Part shown: piece after piece, positions 48,693 to 62,882 of the stretch
Position numbering within the stretch: position 1 is the stretch's first letter
Layout: each line of letters begins with the position of its first letter
Origin: Letharia columbiana
Taxonomy: Eukaryota > Ascomycota > Lecanoromycetes > Lecanorales > Parmeliaceae
Direction of reading: 5' to 3'
Length of the DNA stretch: 64,000 bases
Assembly: GCF_014066305.1 (NCBI RefSeq)
Contig: NW_023501044.1
Coordinates: 1,194,001-1,258,000 of the forward strand
Program-made: the position numbers and the translations under genes
Notes under the pieces: generated by a model
The model's database searches: none
What the model saw: the letters and a program-made list of their open reading frames with translations, nothing else
What the model was told of the DNA's origin: nothing

Positions 48693-49311
48693 TATTTAAT
48701 AAAAAGAGTTTAATCTTATTATTATTAGAGATAAAGATAAGATTTTTATTTAACTAACTCGAAAGAATTCTAAGAATTAAGATTAAGATTTTAAGATTAT
48801 TATTTATATTTATATTATTAATAAAAGTATAAATTCTATAAATATTAAAGTAAATAAACATTTATATCGAATACGAGTTTTTAATTAAATATAAATTAAA
48901 CTATTTAAATTAAATATCGACCTCTAATATTAAAATATTATTATTTATCTAAATTTATTATTATTAATAATTCTTAACTTAAGGTTTTTATATTAGATAT
49001 ATAAATTATAATTAATTTTAATCTTTAAACTATTTCTATAACTAACTTTAAAAAATATTTTATTAAAATTTATAAAAATTAGCTATTAAAAAGATTATTT
49101 ATTTTTTAAAACTTAATTAAATCTATAAAGATAGATTTTTATTTTATTAATATTTTTATAAGAAAGTTTAAAGAGAAATCGAATATATTATATATTATAG
49201 ATTTCTTAAAGAAAATTATATTACTATAAATAGATATCTTTAAATATTAAAAACTAGAAGATAAAAAGTAAATTAAAAAAACTATTCGAAAAATATTAAA
49301 AATGATTTTAC
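48693..49311 (+). pseudogene. RIPed DNA upstream of the Z gypsy relic, unassigned
   Basis: Stop-rich sequence that continues after the fold-back element at about 50,391. By position it would be the 5' part of the Z retrotransposon, but no motif is readable. Confidence 0.3.
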
Positions 49312-50390
49312 TAGTCGAAAAGATATAATATATCTTATAGAATATTTTATATTAAGTAATATTATATCGTACTCGAAAATAATATAAATAGAGTTAAATA
49401 CTATATTATTTTTCTAATATAGATTCGAGATCTTAATAGTATATATTACGATATAGTATATCTATAATATTATACTATAGAATAATATATATATAAGATA
49501 TATCGACTAAGATTTCTATATTTTAAAGTATAAGTAGTTATTTTAATTTTTATTCTAGTTAATAATTAATCGTATAACTATAATATCGTAGTATTTTACT
49601 ATTATTACTATTATTATTATAGCTATTACTATTATAGCTATTACTATTATAGCTATTACTATTATAGCTATTACTATTATAACTATTACTATTATCTCTA
49701 TTACTATTATATCTATTATTAAAATATAGCTCTCGCGTATTTTAGCTACTATATCTTTTAGCTATCTAATTTTATACTATATTTAAACTCTAGTCTCGAA
49801 GAGATTTTAGAGAATTAATTCGTTTATTCTATATATTATATATCTAATACTATAATAGCTATTATTATTATAGCTATTACTATTATAGCTATTATTATTA
49901 TAACTATTACTATTATAACTATTACTATTATAACTATTATTATTATAACTATTATTATTTATTATTAAAATAGCTTATTATTATATAATAGTTATAGTAG
50001 TAGTAAATATAATAGTAATAGCTATAATAGTAATAGCTATAATAGAAATAATTATAATAAATAGTTATAATAGTAAGAGTTATAATAGTAATAGCTATTA
50101 TATTAAATTTATTAAATAAATATAGCTATTAATTAGAATAAAAACTAGAATAACTACTTATACTTCTAAATATAGAAATCTTAGTCGAGATATCTTATAT
50201 ATATATTATTCTATAATATACTATTATAGATATACTATATCGTAGTATATATTATTAAGATTTTATATTATATTAAATATAAAATTATATAAATATTAAT
50301 ATCTTATATCTTATTAGAGTATAGTATAGTAGATTAATATATTCTATTATATTATATCTTTTCGATTAATATACTATTTTAACTTAATTT
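49312..50390. mobile_element. Fold-back element, full-length RIPed copy
   Basis: The same element as 22,206-23,225, in the same central orientation, fully RIPed. The spacer at about 49,745-49,850 matches 22,545-22,650 base for base apart from C-to-T and G-to-A. The 15-bp period survives as agctattactattat repeats (49,590-49,720 and 49,855-49,965) and their complement (49,990-50,100). The left end (ctagtcgaaaagat) is the inverse of the right end of the non-RIPed copy, and the right end (atcttttcgatt) mirrors it. TTTTA flanks both sides, a possible 5-bp duplication. Confidence 0.8.
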
Positions 50391-53100
50391 AAAGCGTTTA
50401 AATAATAGAATTAAAATATTAATATCATTTAAAAATAAAATTAATTTTATTAAATTTAAATAAAATTCTTTTAATCTATCTTAGTAAAATTATTAAGCTA
50501 TAGATTTTATATTAAACTCGCTAAAAGAGTAAAGCTATATTAAGAAGACTTTTTAGAGTTTCTTTTTAATTATTTTTATATCGACGTTTATATTATAAAA
50601 AAAGTTAATTTTAATTTATTATTAATTTAAGAAAGATAAATATTAAAATATATTTTAACGTCTATTCGCTCTTTAAGTAAGATACTTTACTAAAGACTTT
50701 AGACGAATTAATAATCTTTTTATATATTAATTTAATTAAAGATTTTTTTTAATACTCTAATAAATTATTAGATTAATAAAAAAAATTACTTTTATTAATT
50801 CTTATCGAAGATAAGAATAATTAAAATCTTTATTATAAGTCTTAAAAATATTATAAATTTTTTCTAATATTAAATAAAAAGACTTCTCGCTTTATATCTT
50901 TAATAGTTTATTCTAATCTATATTAATAATAATAATACTTTTTCGATATTCTTTACTAATTATATTAAATATCTTAATTAAATATTAGATTTATTAAAAA
51001 AAACGCGAGATAACTCTCTTACTCTTTAAATATATTTTTATATATTTAAATATTATCGCTTTTAAATATTATATCTCTAAATTTAATCTTAATATTATAA
51101 AAGAAAATATAAAAGTAATTTAAAAAATAATCTTTTTAAGAAATTTTAGATAATTAAAAATCGAACTAAATTTCTTTAACTATTATTATAAATTTATAGA
51201 ATATTATATAGCTATTATTAGATCTTTAACTAAATTTAAAAATAATTTTTTTTAAAAGAAGCTTTAATAAGAGTAAATCTCGATAAAATTTCATAAAAAA
51301 GAAATGGATTTTAATTAATATTAATTTAGATTCTATAAAGATAGCTAAAACCTTTAAATTAAATAAGTTTATTATAAAATATTTAATCTATAAATTAACT
51401 AGATATATTATAAGATTTAGAAGATTTAGAATTTTTTTAAAAATAAACTATATAATATATTAATATTAGCTTTTCTAAACTTTAATTATATATTTATATT
51501 ATATATCGATAATAGTAAAAAAAAAGACTATAGAGTAATATTATATTAAGTTAATATTAGTAGAATTAGATAACTAGTTTTATTTCTATCGCGTAATCTT
51601 AATAATATTAATACTTAATATTAAATTATAAAGTTAAAGACTAGCGCTTTAATTTAGATATTAATTAAGCTTTCTTAATTTTTTAATAATAGAAATTTTC
51701 TAATAATTACTAATTATATTACTTTAAAATCTATACTTTTAAATAAAATTAATAATTATCGCTTAATTTATTAAATAAGTAAGCTTTATACTTATCGATT
51801 TTTTAATCTAGAATAAAAATTATATATAGAATTAAAAGAATTTATAATAACGTTAATAAATTATCTCGATTTTTTATAAAAGATTTATTTATAAAAGAAG
51901 CGTTAATAAAAGAATTATATATAACTAGTATTTTCTTTATAATAATATATAAATTAAAAAGAAATTTCTTAATAAAAAATTTATAGCTTTATTTAATAAT
52001 TTATACTTTAATTATATATAAAAATAAATCTAAAAGTAAATAAAGAAGATTAAATATTTAGAATTTAACTCGTAAATTATCTATTAAATATATTATTTTA
52101 AAATTAATTCGAAACTCTTTTTATATACTAAATAAGAAATTAAATCGCCTTTATATTCTTAAAAAATAAATTTATAGAGTTTTAGAGTATAATTATAATT
52201 ATTATATTTATAAGAGTATATATTAAATATATAATTAACTTTATAGCTTAATTTATCTTTTAAAGATATAAAAGATAATTTAAAAAAATATCGATAGCTA
52301 TCTAATATATTAATTATTAAAATTCTCTTAATAAGTATTATATAAATAGCTTTAACTAATAAGAAGTTCTTAATAACTATTAAAAGAATTATCTATATGG
52401 TTTATAATTAAATTATCTCTAATTTTTAATAAATATAAATATATTCTAATAGTTATTAATAAGTTCTTTAAAATTCGTTTAATTGATATTAAAGAATAAG
52501 AAAGATATAGTAGAAGTTTAGACGACTCGATATTTCGACTAGATATATAGATTTTAAAGAATCTTCTATAGATTAATCTTCGATCGAGATCTTAAATTTA
52601 TTAATAATATAGAATTCTTAATCTAGTTAATAATATATATATTAAATTAATTAAAACTAGAAAAGTAGACTATTATACCTCTAAAAATTCCTCGTTATCT
52701 ATAAAGAAAGTTAGTTTATATAGAATTCTTAAAAAGATTAACGCCTTAATCTATAAATTAAAATTTCTATTTAATATATCTAAGATTTATCTAATTATTT
52801 AAATTATTTATCTAACGTAAACTAAGTTAAATTCTTTTAATAGAGAGATATCCTTCTCTATACTTATAATTATACTTATAATTATTAAAATATAAAATAA
52901 GTATATAATAGAAAAGATTATATATTAAGAAAAATTAGAGAAAAAGAATAAAGATCGAGTACGCTAAAAAGAGTACTTCGAAACTACTTAAAAATCTATA
53001 AGTATACTTCGAAAGAATATATTAAAAATAGTCGAGAAATTCGAAAAGTTAAGAATCTAGAAATAAGATTTTAAATTCTCGCTTTCTAAATAACTTAATC
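50391..53100 (+). pseudogene. Z: Ty3/gypsy pol relic (RT end, RNase H, integrase)
   Basis: RNase H at about 51,490-51,930 reads IDNSKKKDYRVILYQV (family TDASKxGxGVALxQ), LVLFLSRNL and FLIITNYITLKS (family FTIxTDHxALKS). Integrase at about 52,200-52,640 includes FDRDLKFINN (family SDRDPKFxSx) and YYTSKNSSSS. A C-terminal block follows at about 52,740-52,800 (YKLKFLFNISKIY, family YxLxLPxxxxIHPV). This is a gypsy family distinct from gypsy-1/2, Y and W. LTRs were not located. Confidence 0.7.
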
Positions 53101-56100
53101 TATACTTATTAAGTAAGAATAAATTAAAATTAAGTAAAATATTTTAAACTTACATTTACTATATAATTATTATAATTCTACTCTTATTTATATTAGTATA
53201 TCTCTATCTTATTTTAAACTAATAATATCTTATTCTAATTATATTTTATAACTCTTTATTAATATATAAATATTACGCGTATAGATATTATTATAAAAAT
53301 AGCGACGCTTCTATAATTCTTCGATAATATTATCTAGAAAAAGCTCGAATATAAATATAATAATATTTCTAGATAAGAGATTAAGTTTTATCTAATAAAT
53401 TAATTTTATATTAAAGTAAATAATAACTATATTTAGCGTTTTTATTATAAATTATTACTATCTAAAACTTACTTAGAAAGAAATTTAAAAATATCTTTCT
53501 AATATTTTTATACTCTTTAATATTAATAAAAGTATTATAACTAGTATTTCTTATATAAACGATTTTAAAGATTATTTAATATCGATTTTATAATATAATA
53601 ACGCGATACTTCTCGAGTATCTAACTAAATTTAAATCTAAAAATATTTTTAATCTTTATAATAAAATCTTTATAATATTAAATATTTAATATCTCTATTT
53701 CTAAATCTAGAATACTCTATAACTACTAACTTAAAAAGTACTCTCTTATATTATAAATAGAGTTCTCTAGCGAGTTATCGAAAATATTATTAAACTCTTA
53801 AATGTTAATAAAAATCTATATTAATTAAATAAAGACGTTAGTCGCTATTCTTTTATCTTCTTATTTATTTCTATTTTTAATTATAATAATTATTCTCTAT
53901 TTAATATCTTTTAATTAATTTAAATTAAGATTTAGATATAGATATTAAAATAATTAAAAATCTTAAAAGCTTTTTATATTTATTATTATAAGATCGCTAG
54001 AGAGATATTAATCTATAGAATAAGAGTAAAAACTTCTTATTCTTAAACTTTAATAATTATCTAAAAATTCGTTATAAAGTATTATTAAGTATAGTTTTAA
54101 AAACGAATTAGAATTTAAACTACTTTAGAGAAATAATTAACGCTACTCTAAGAACTACTTTTAATTATATTAATCTTTAAAGTTTTTAATAAATTATTTA
54201 AAAAAACGTAGACGAAGTACTTTAATAGCTCTATTATAGTTTAAAGAAATTATTAAACTTTAATTAGAGTTAAGAATAAAATAACTTTAAATTATATTTT
54301 TATAAATCTCTTATTTAATAGTATTAGCGTTATAAATATTATATTACTTATTAACTCTTAACTCGCTAGTCTTTATATCGAGTTTTTATATCTATTAGTA
54401 TTAATACTAAATTTCTTATATTTATTAATATTAATATCGAGTTACTTATTAATTTTTAATTTATTAATATTAATATTATAAATTATAAATTACTTATTTA
54501 ATATAATCTTTATTACTTAAAAAGAATTTAAAATTTTAATAATTAATATAATAAATATAAATTTCTTTATTATTTATTATTATTTTAATAGATTAATAAA
54601 TTATTAGATTTTTAATAATTTAAATAATAGAGAGAAGTTTAAGAATACTCTATTATAGTTTTAAACTAACTACGCTAAAAAGCTAGAGTAATCTATTATT
54701 TATAGATTTTCTATCTATCTTATTATCGTATTACGATTTTAATAATCTTACTTATATTATAACTTAATTAAACTTAGTATATTAAGATCTTTTAATCTTT
54801 CTATCTTATTATAAAGTTTATATTTATAATAATTCTATATAGATAGTATTCTCTTTATACTATAATATAGAGTTATTATATCTACTATTAAGTCTTTAAT
54901 ATAATATTATCTATCTTTCTTCTAGAGCGATAGTAATCTATTTATTAATTATATTAAATATATAATTAAGAAGAAAGTATATTATTAAGAAGTTAGTAGT
55001 TATAGTTAAAGAAGCTTACTACTTAGAAGATTATTTAAAAAAAAGTCTTTTATTTATATAAAGGTTAATCTAATTAAATTAGATAAGAATTTAAAAAAAA
55101 AAAATCTTTAATATATTAAAAGAAATAGATCTTAGATTAAATATTATTTATACTTTTACTAGTTTAATATTAACTATAAATTTCTTAATTCTAAATCTAG
55201 ATAAATTATAAAGTTAAATCGTTATAGATAAGTTATAGATATATTATTATTTAGAAAAACTTAAAAATTTCGATAAGAAGATTTTAAATATTATTATATT
55301 ATTCGTATAATATAAAAGAAAGCGTTTTATCTTTAGAAGATATATTATTAAATCTAGTTTAAATTATAATAAAGTATAATTTATAAATATTATCGAAGAA
55401 GAGTTAATTTTAATCTTTATATTTATTATTAGCTTATAGAATTTTATAAAAAGCGCTATTAATACTTCTAATACTTAATATAATAGATTAAAAACTTTAA
55501 TAGAGAGCTTTCGAACTACTAATCTTAATATTAAGATATTTTAAATATAAAATAAAGAATTTAATTAGAATATCGTTTAAGCTAAGATAAAGATATTAGT
55601 AATTACTATTTAGCTAAGTAATAATAATAATTAATTATTTTATAAGCGAGAAATTAATAATAGACTTTGAGATTTATATAATAGATATCGTATTAATATT
55701 ACGAAATTTATTAAAGAAATAAGAAACTTAAATAAGATTTAAAGTATAAAGAGTAATAGCTAAAGAAGTAATAATCTTATATATTAACTAATTTAAAAAA
55801 CTTCGATAATAAGAATATAAAGATTATATCTTATTAGTCGAGTATTCTTATTAATAATATTTATTGAAACTTATATTATATCTCTATTATAAATCGCGTA
55901 GAGAGTATAAAATTAAATAAATAATATCTTAATATCTTAGATTTTTATAATATTAATAATTAAAATTAGTAGAATAGCTAGTATTAATATCTTAAAGCGA
56001 AGTTTAAATAAAGCGTTATAATCTTTCTTATTAAGTTTAAGAAAATTAATTATATATAAAATTATTATAAGTTTACTATATATAACGTTATTAAAATAAG

Positions 56101-57720
56101 AATAAATAAAAATATCTTAGATCTATATTAAATTATTTAAGAAATAATTAACGAATTAGATAATATATTTAAAATATATAATAAGATTATTAAATTAAAT
56201 ATTAAGATATTTAGTTTTAAATATAATATAAGAGTAATAGATAAGAAAAAATTTATTAAAAACTTCTATATATAATTCTCTATAATTATTACTCTCTTAA
56301 AATTTATAAGATATTTAATCTAAAATAATTAATATCTATACGCCTAAAATATCAAATTTTAAAATAATCTTTTAATATATTTTAAGAATTAGTTATTTTT
56401 TTATAATTATTAAATATAGATCTTTAGACTATTAATAATATATTAAGTCTAAAAAATAAAAAAAAATTAAAAAAACTAATAATACTTATAGAAACTTTAT
56501 CCCCTCGAATAATTAGCGTAATATTTTATTTACTAAAAAAATTAATAGTACTATTATCGAAGATTTTTATATATAAAAATATAAATATCTTAAATTATTA
56601 GTAGATAGAATTCGAAAAGAAGATAAATATTTTAAATATTTAAAGATTAGATATCGTTTTAGTAATAATAATACTCTATATAAAAATATAGATTTAATAA
56701 TAAAAGAATAAGTTAATATAATTCTAAAAGTCGTCGATATTAAGAAGAACGTCTTCGTCGAATTATTATAAGAATTAGAAAATTAAAAATTTCTAATTAA
56801 GTCGTTATTAGAGATCTAAAAGTCTTATATATAAAAATTAAAAAGTTAGAAAGAGAAAGAATACTCGCTTTCGTCTCTCTATCCGCTTATATTATTACTA
56901 TTAAAGTCTCTTTATAAAATAAACGCTAATTAAACTTTTATAAGAAAATTATTATATAAAGAGAATAAATTAAGATTAATTATCTCTTAAATATTAAAGC
57001 TTTAATATTAAGTTTTATTAATATATTTTTTATTAAATTAAATAAGCTATTTAAAGTAATATTTATATAATTCTATAGATTATAACTAGCTAATAATAAG
57101 TCTATCTTTATATTTAATATTATATATATAATTTTAATAAAACTTATTTTAGAAAATTATATAAAAGAACTTTAATATTTAATTATCTTATTAAAATAAT
57201 TTAATATTATTTTAGATATATTATAGCTAGAATAATATAACTCTTATATATTCTTTAAATCTAGAATTATTATAGTTAATTTAGAGTTATTATATATCTA
57301 ACTATTTATTATATAATAAATTCGTTATTATCTAAAATAATAATAAGTCTTTAAAAAAGAATTTAAATTATATAATAAAAATTATATTTAAAAAAAAAGA
57401 TATAATAAAGATTATCGCTTATATATTTATTAAGATAATTAAGAAATTAAAGAATTAAGTTATTATTATATAGTTCTAAGACTTTAAATAATTTTTTAAT
57501 TTTATTAATAAGAAAGTAAAATTTATTACTAATATCGCCGCTATTATAATAGAAGATTATAAAAAATTCTTTTATAAGTTAAGAAAGAAATTCTTAATTA
57601 TAAAATAGTTATAGAAATAAGTTTTTATAGTATATTATAAATAGCTAGATATTTAAATTCTTATTAAAATTAATAAACTTTCTTTTTATCGCTCTATTAA
57701 TTACGAAATAGATCTTAAAA
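53101..57720 (+). pseudogene. W gypsy 5' region: gag-like relic, poorly resolved
   Basis: Between the end of Z pol and the RT of W. Plus-strand frames with RIP stops read as Lys/Gln/Glu/Asn-rich protein in several stretches (for example 54,980-56,450), consistent with one or two gag genes. No zinc knuckle or LTR could be fixed. I see no host gene here. Confidence 0.4.
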
Positions 57721-58400
57721 AAGAAGTTATTTTAATATATATTAGGGCGCGAACTACTTAGTAGTAAAAAGCTAGCTAAGCATTATAAAAATACTAAGAA
57801 TATCATTATAATTAAATATATTTATAATATTATATTTAATTAATTCTTTAAATTCTTTTTATAACGATATCTAAGAAATAGATTATATCGTCGATTAATC
57901 TTAGAATATATAAGATTCTCTATAGTCTTATAATTATCGTAATAAATTATAGTAAATATTATCGAGTAGATATATATATTATAATTAAATATCAATTATT
58001 CTAAAAAGGTTAAGCGAGACTCGCTCTATACTTAAGAGTATATGTTCTTAAAAGCGTTAAGTAACTACTTATAATATATCTTATCGTTATTCTTATTCTT
58101 ATCCTCGTTATTCTTATTCTTATTATTCTTATTTTTATTATTCTTATTTTTACTCGTAGTAATAATATCGATAATATCGTTATATAGCTTTAGAATAGTA
58201 TTATATTTATAGAGAATTCGAGTATCTTCTAAGCTATTCTATCGTATCTCGAAGCTCTTTATCTCGCTCTACTTATTAAATATAAATAGAATTCTTTAAA
58301 TAATAAGTATTATAATCTTATTAAGTGAAAAGATTATAATCTCGATATAAATCTTATATATTAAAGATTAAACGTTATATAAAATCTTAATAGCGAAATT
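57721..58400. repeat. Less-mutated interruption in W with a ttattctta microsatellite
   Basis: At about 57,730 the W frame breaks into sequence with unusual G/C (attagggcgcgaactactta). At about 58,083-58,150 there are nine-base repeats of ttattctta/ttatttttattattc type. A solo LTR or other small insertion is possible, but no target duplication was found. Confidence 0.35.
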
Positions 58401-58789
58401 TAAAATTATTATATCGATAAGAAGAATCGAGAAGAAGTCTAATAGATAATTTATTAAAGTCTTTAAATATATATTAAAAAGATTTATAAGATATTATAGA
58501 CTAAGATTAATAGCGTATTATTATATTATAAAATATAAGATCTCGACGTTATTATAGATTTTATTAATTTCTCTAAAATTATAGCTAATTTTAAAAGCGT
58601 AATTATAAAAGAGTATACTTATTTTTCTATTATTAACGCTTTTTTTAATAACGATTCGTAGTATATATAATAGTAGAAGAAGAGATATTATAATCAAAAA
58701 GAGTTAACTAAGATATAATTTATAGAGATAAAATTCTTTTAGAGAAGAAACGAAGAGAGATGAAGATAAAGTTAAGATTATTAATAAAA

Positions 58790-59865
58790 TTTAATATTCG
58801 TAATTAAGAAATTTAGTTACTTCTCAAATAGATATCTAGCTTTCTTAATTTAAATCTTAATAATACTTTTTAAAACTTATTAATAGAAAGAAAGCTAGTT
58901 TTCTAATTATCGAAAAGAGCTTATAAGCTCTTTAGAGATTAGATATTAATTATAAAGAAATATATTAATAAGATATTAGAAAAAGTTTTTTTTTATATAA
59001 TATCTATTCTAATAGTAAAGAAAATTAAATAGAGAATTTAGATTATACGTAAACTATAAAGCTCTTAATATACTTATTATTCTTAATTAAAATACTTATT
59101 TATTAATTAAAGAGATTCTTATTAAATTATACGCGATAAGAATATATAGTAAATTCGATATTATAATCGCTTTTAACGAAATTAAAATAAAAAAGACTTA
59201 TAAGAAAAAAATCGTAATTCTTATTTAATATAATCTATTCGAATATATAGTAATATCTTTCGAGTTATATAATATCCTTATCACTTTTTAAATATTTATT
59301 AATAATATCTTACGCGAATATCTAAATATATTCTATATTATCTATTTAGACGATATTCTTATTTATATTAATATTAAAAATAAGTATAATTAATATATAG
59401 AAAGAGTATTAAAGAAACTTAAATAAGTTAATCTTTATCTTAATATTAATAAATATAACTTTTATATTATTAAAATTTAATATCTAAAATTAATTATTAT
59501 AATAAAAGAAGTAAAAATAAATATAAAGAAAATTAAAATTATTACTTAATAAAAGCAATTTAGATATATTAAAGATATATAAATATTCTTAAAATTCGCT
59601 AATTTCTATCGAAAGTTTATTATAAGATACTCTAAAGTCGCTATATTTTTAATAAACTTTATTTATACTTAATAGAAGAAAGACTTTATCTACTTATAGA
59701 CTTAAGAGTACTTTAAATAACTTACTTTTAAAATACTTAAAAAAGCTTTTATTACTATTTTTATATTTATTTATTTTAATCTAAATAAAAAGATTTAGCT
59801 AGAAATAAACGTGTTTAATTTTATAATTATTACTATTCTATCGTAAGAAAATAAAGATAAAATAT
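58790..59865 (+). pseudogene. W: Ty3/gypsy reverse transcriptase relic
   Basis: The clearest RT in the window. The active-site motif YLDD at 59,343-59,354 is intact, followed by ILIY. Downstream blocks are KKLKQVNLYLNINK-type (family LxxAGLxxNLxKC, Gln now stop) and FANFYRKFI (family GFANFYRRFI). Stops lie where CAA/CAG/TGG codons would be. It is interrupted after ILSQENKDKIFK (about 59,865), with RNase H resuming near 60,685. Confidence 0.75.
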
Positions 59866-60684
59866 TTAAATCTACGAAGGTTACTATCGAAAGTTCTAAA
59901 TATTAAAATTAAAACTTTAAAAGTCTTAATATTCTTAATAAATATCTTAAATATCTTAAATATTAATACTTTATATAGTAGCGATATTAATACTATATAT
60001 ATAAAGTATATATATATAATATATATAATAGCGATATTACTATATATATATAAGATATATAATTACGATATTATTATATATATAGTAGTAATAGTAGCGT
60101 AATACTATAAATACTTACGCTAATAAGAATATTATAAAAAATAGAAAATAGAAGAAGAATATAAAGCTTTTTAATATATATTTAATATATATTTAGTATA
60201 ATAAGTAAATATCTTCTTACTACTCTCTAATCTTAAATAATATCTAATATTTAGAGTATTAATTATAACGACGAAATTAGATTATAAATACTCGCTTTAA
60301 TTAAAGCTAGAATTATAAATAAAATTATTATTATAATTACTAAAATATCTTATTATATAATTAAACGTCTTTAGAATTAAGTCTATATCGAGGCTGAAAA
60401 GCAATAGACCTATTACTAAAAGTATAAATTATTATAAAAGAGAATTTAAAAGTAAATAGAGCGTATATCTAGATATATTATCAAAGTTATTTATTTATGA
60501 GATAATAACGAATATTATAAAAATTGTAAAGAAGAGAATAAGTAGCTTTATAATTTAGCTAACTAAGTAAATTAGTATATATATAATTATATAAAATATC
60601 GTATATAGATTATAAAGCTATTTAAGAAATTTATTAAAATACTAAAAATATTAAGAATACTAAGAGTTTTAGCGTATATTTAAA
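59866..60684. mobile_element. Probable 0.8-kb insertion in W with inverted ends
   Basis: It separates two halves of one RNase H frame. Near the left end tcttaatattcttaata (59,916-59,935) mirrors tattaagaatactaagag near the right end (60,648-60,667). The left part includes alternating tata/gcgatatta repeats (59,985-60,100). The borders are not exact, and atatttaaa occurs near both junctions. No coding region is seen. Confidence 0.4.
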
Positions 60685-61020
60685 ACTTTCGATAATAATT
60701 TTTATATAGTATTTCTTTTTAAAAAGATATCTTCTATAGAGTATAACTATAATATTTATAATAAGAAACTTATAATTATAATATAGATTTTTAAAAAATA
60801 ATATTTTAAATTAGCTAATGCTTCTATCGAGAGCTTTATTAAAATTATTTTAAATTATAAAAATTTATAATATTTTATATTCTCTAAATAATTTAACTCT
60901 TACTAAATAAGATAGATAAAGTTTCTCTTTAAATTTAATTTTTATATTATTTATCGCTTTAGAAAATAAAGTATTAAACTTAATAATCTTATTCGATAAG
61001 TAAGAGATCTATCTAAAAAC
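60685..61020 (+). pseudogene. W: RNase H relic, C-terminal part
   Basis: The frame reads FYIVFLFKKISSIEYNYNIY (family VAFxSKKMSPAECNYEIYDKEL), then LNYKNLQYFIFSKQFNSYQ and FLFKFNFYIIYRF (family FLSRFNFxIVYRPG). It continues the W RT frame interrupted at 59,865. Confidence 0.75.
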
Positions 61021-61379
61021 GAGAATAACGATTATACTCGTTATTAATATTATATAATTTTTAAAAATAATAATCTTAATAAAGATATTAAGAATATTAT
61101 ATATCTTATTATTATACTTCTAGATAATATAAGAAAAAATATTATATCTTTAATTATAATACTATATAAATTTAATAAATAAGATAATATTAATAATAAT
61201 AAGTCTAATAAAGAATTATTATTAGAAATCTCGATAGAGATTTCTTAAAAGAAGTTTTTAAAAGAATTAAGAGAAGTTTTTATTATTAATATTTCTAAGT
61301 TATTATATTAGATAAGAGACGCTTATAATTATAATAATATTATTTAAAAAATTATTTAATTAAAGATATCTAGATAAAA

Positions 61380-62170
61380 AAAATTATTATTTAAGATAAT
61401 TAAGAATAATCTTAAATTAAAACTAAGTAATTATTATCTTTATAATAGATTATTATATATTAATAATAGATTATATATATCGAATATTCTCGAATTATAA
61501 ATTAAAATTATTAAAGATATTTACGATTTTTTATTTAAAGATTATATTAATAGATTATTAATCTATAATAAAGTAAGTAAGCTTTACTACTAGCTAAGAA
61601 TAACGAATTTTATTACTCGCTATATTAAGCGCTATTATATTTATAAAAAATTTAAATTTTATAAAGAGAGTAAATAAGATTTATTTAAATTTCTTTTTAT
61701 TCTTAAATAATATTAATAAGATATTTCTATTAACTTTATTACGCTATTATCTATTTATCTTAAATATAAATATTTTTATTAATATATTATAATAATTATA
61801 GATAAACTTAATAAGAAGAAGAAATTTATTTTTTTAAATTTTCTAGAAATAGAGATAGTACTTTAAATTCTTATTAAATTTATCTAATAAGAGAAAGAAT
61901 ATATATTTATTATTATTTTAAATCGAGATATTTAATTTACTATATATTTCTAGAGAAAACTATATAAAAGATTTAAGATTAAACTTAAATTTTTTATTAT
62001 ATTTTATTTTGAAGTTAATAAATAAATAAAAAACGCTAACGCTACTCTAAAGTAATATTTTAGAGTTTATATTAATTATAATTAAGATAATTAGATAAAT
62101 CTATTATTAATAATAAAGTTCGAAGCTAATTTCGATAAAAACCCCTTATTAAATATATTATTATTTCTTC
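61380..62170 (+). pseudogene. W: integrase relic
   Basis: FITRYIKRYYIYKKFK is the zinc-binding end (Cys and His to Tyr). DISINFITLLSIY (family DISIDFVTxLP), IIDKLNKKKKFI (family VVDRLSKxxHFI), LNRDIQFTIYFQ (family SDRDxQFxxxFW, Asp to Asn) and YINYNQDNQ (family YVNYxQDDW) follow in order. Stops are of the RIP type. Confidence 0.8.
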
Positions 62171-62399
62171 TTATTAAATAATATATTTCTTATTTAAAAA
62201 TAAAGTTTTTTTATTTTTTAAAATTAATTCGTTAATTAAAGAGCGAAGAGAGATATTAAATTTATTAATAGATTTATTAAAAAGATTAATATTATAAAAA
62301 ATTATCTAAAAAGTTAATTTAAATAAGTATAAGCTTTATAAAAGAAGTAAACTAATTATTATTAACTCTTAATATTAGAATTTAAGATTAAAAATATAA

Positions 62400-62882
62400 T
62401 TATATTTAATAATAATAAAATTAAAATTATACGCTCTAATAAATTATTAGACTATAAAAAATTAAAATTATTTTGCTTATAAATTAAAACTCTCGATATT
62501 TATAAATAATATCTACTTTATCTTTTATTTATAACTATTATATTTTATTAATAATAATCTATTATTAAAATAAATTAAATCTTTATCGCTATTTATCGAT
62601 ATTAATAAATAAATAAAAATTATAATATTAAAGAAATAATTTAATTTAAATTAAATAAAAATAAAATTCTTTAATTAATAAGAGAGAAAATCTAATATAT
62701 AAGATTAAATATAAAAACTCTAAAATTAAGAAAAATTTATTTTAATAACTATTTATAAATATAATAGGATATTTATATCTAATAATAGACTTCTTTTATT
62801 ATTACCTCGAGATTATTAATTCTTATTTATTATTTAAAAATTTTTTAAAATAATCTTTTTTATTAGCGTTATTAATTTATAA
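62400..62882 (+). pseudogene. W: pol C-terminus, possible chromodomain
   Basis: IRSNKLLDYKKLKLF (about 62,425) is the usual integrase C-terminal block (RxxxKLxxKxLGPF). A YNIKEII...R.KI.Y stretch at about 62,610-62,710 could be a degraded chromodomain. It ends where Helitron A4 begins. No LTR is visible before the insertion. Confidence 0.5.

Noticed and set aside
57721..57800. Possible tRNA gene in the G/C-richer patch
   Set aside because: I could not build a cloverleaf with a plausible anticodon stem and T-loop from the sequence.
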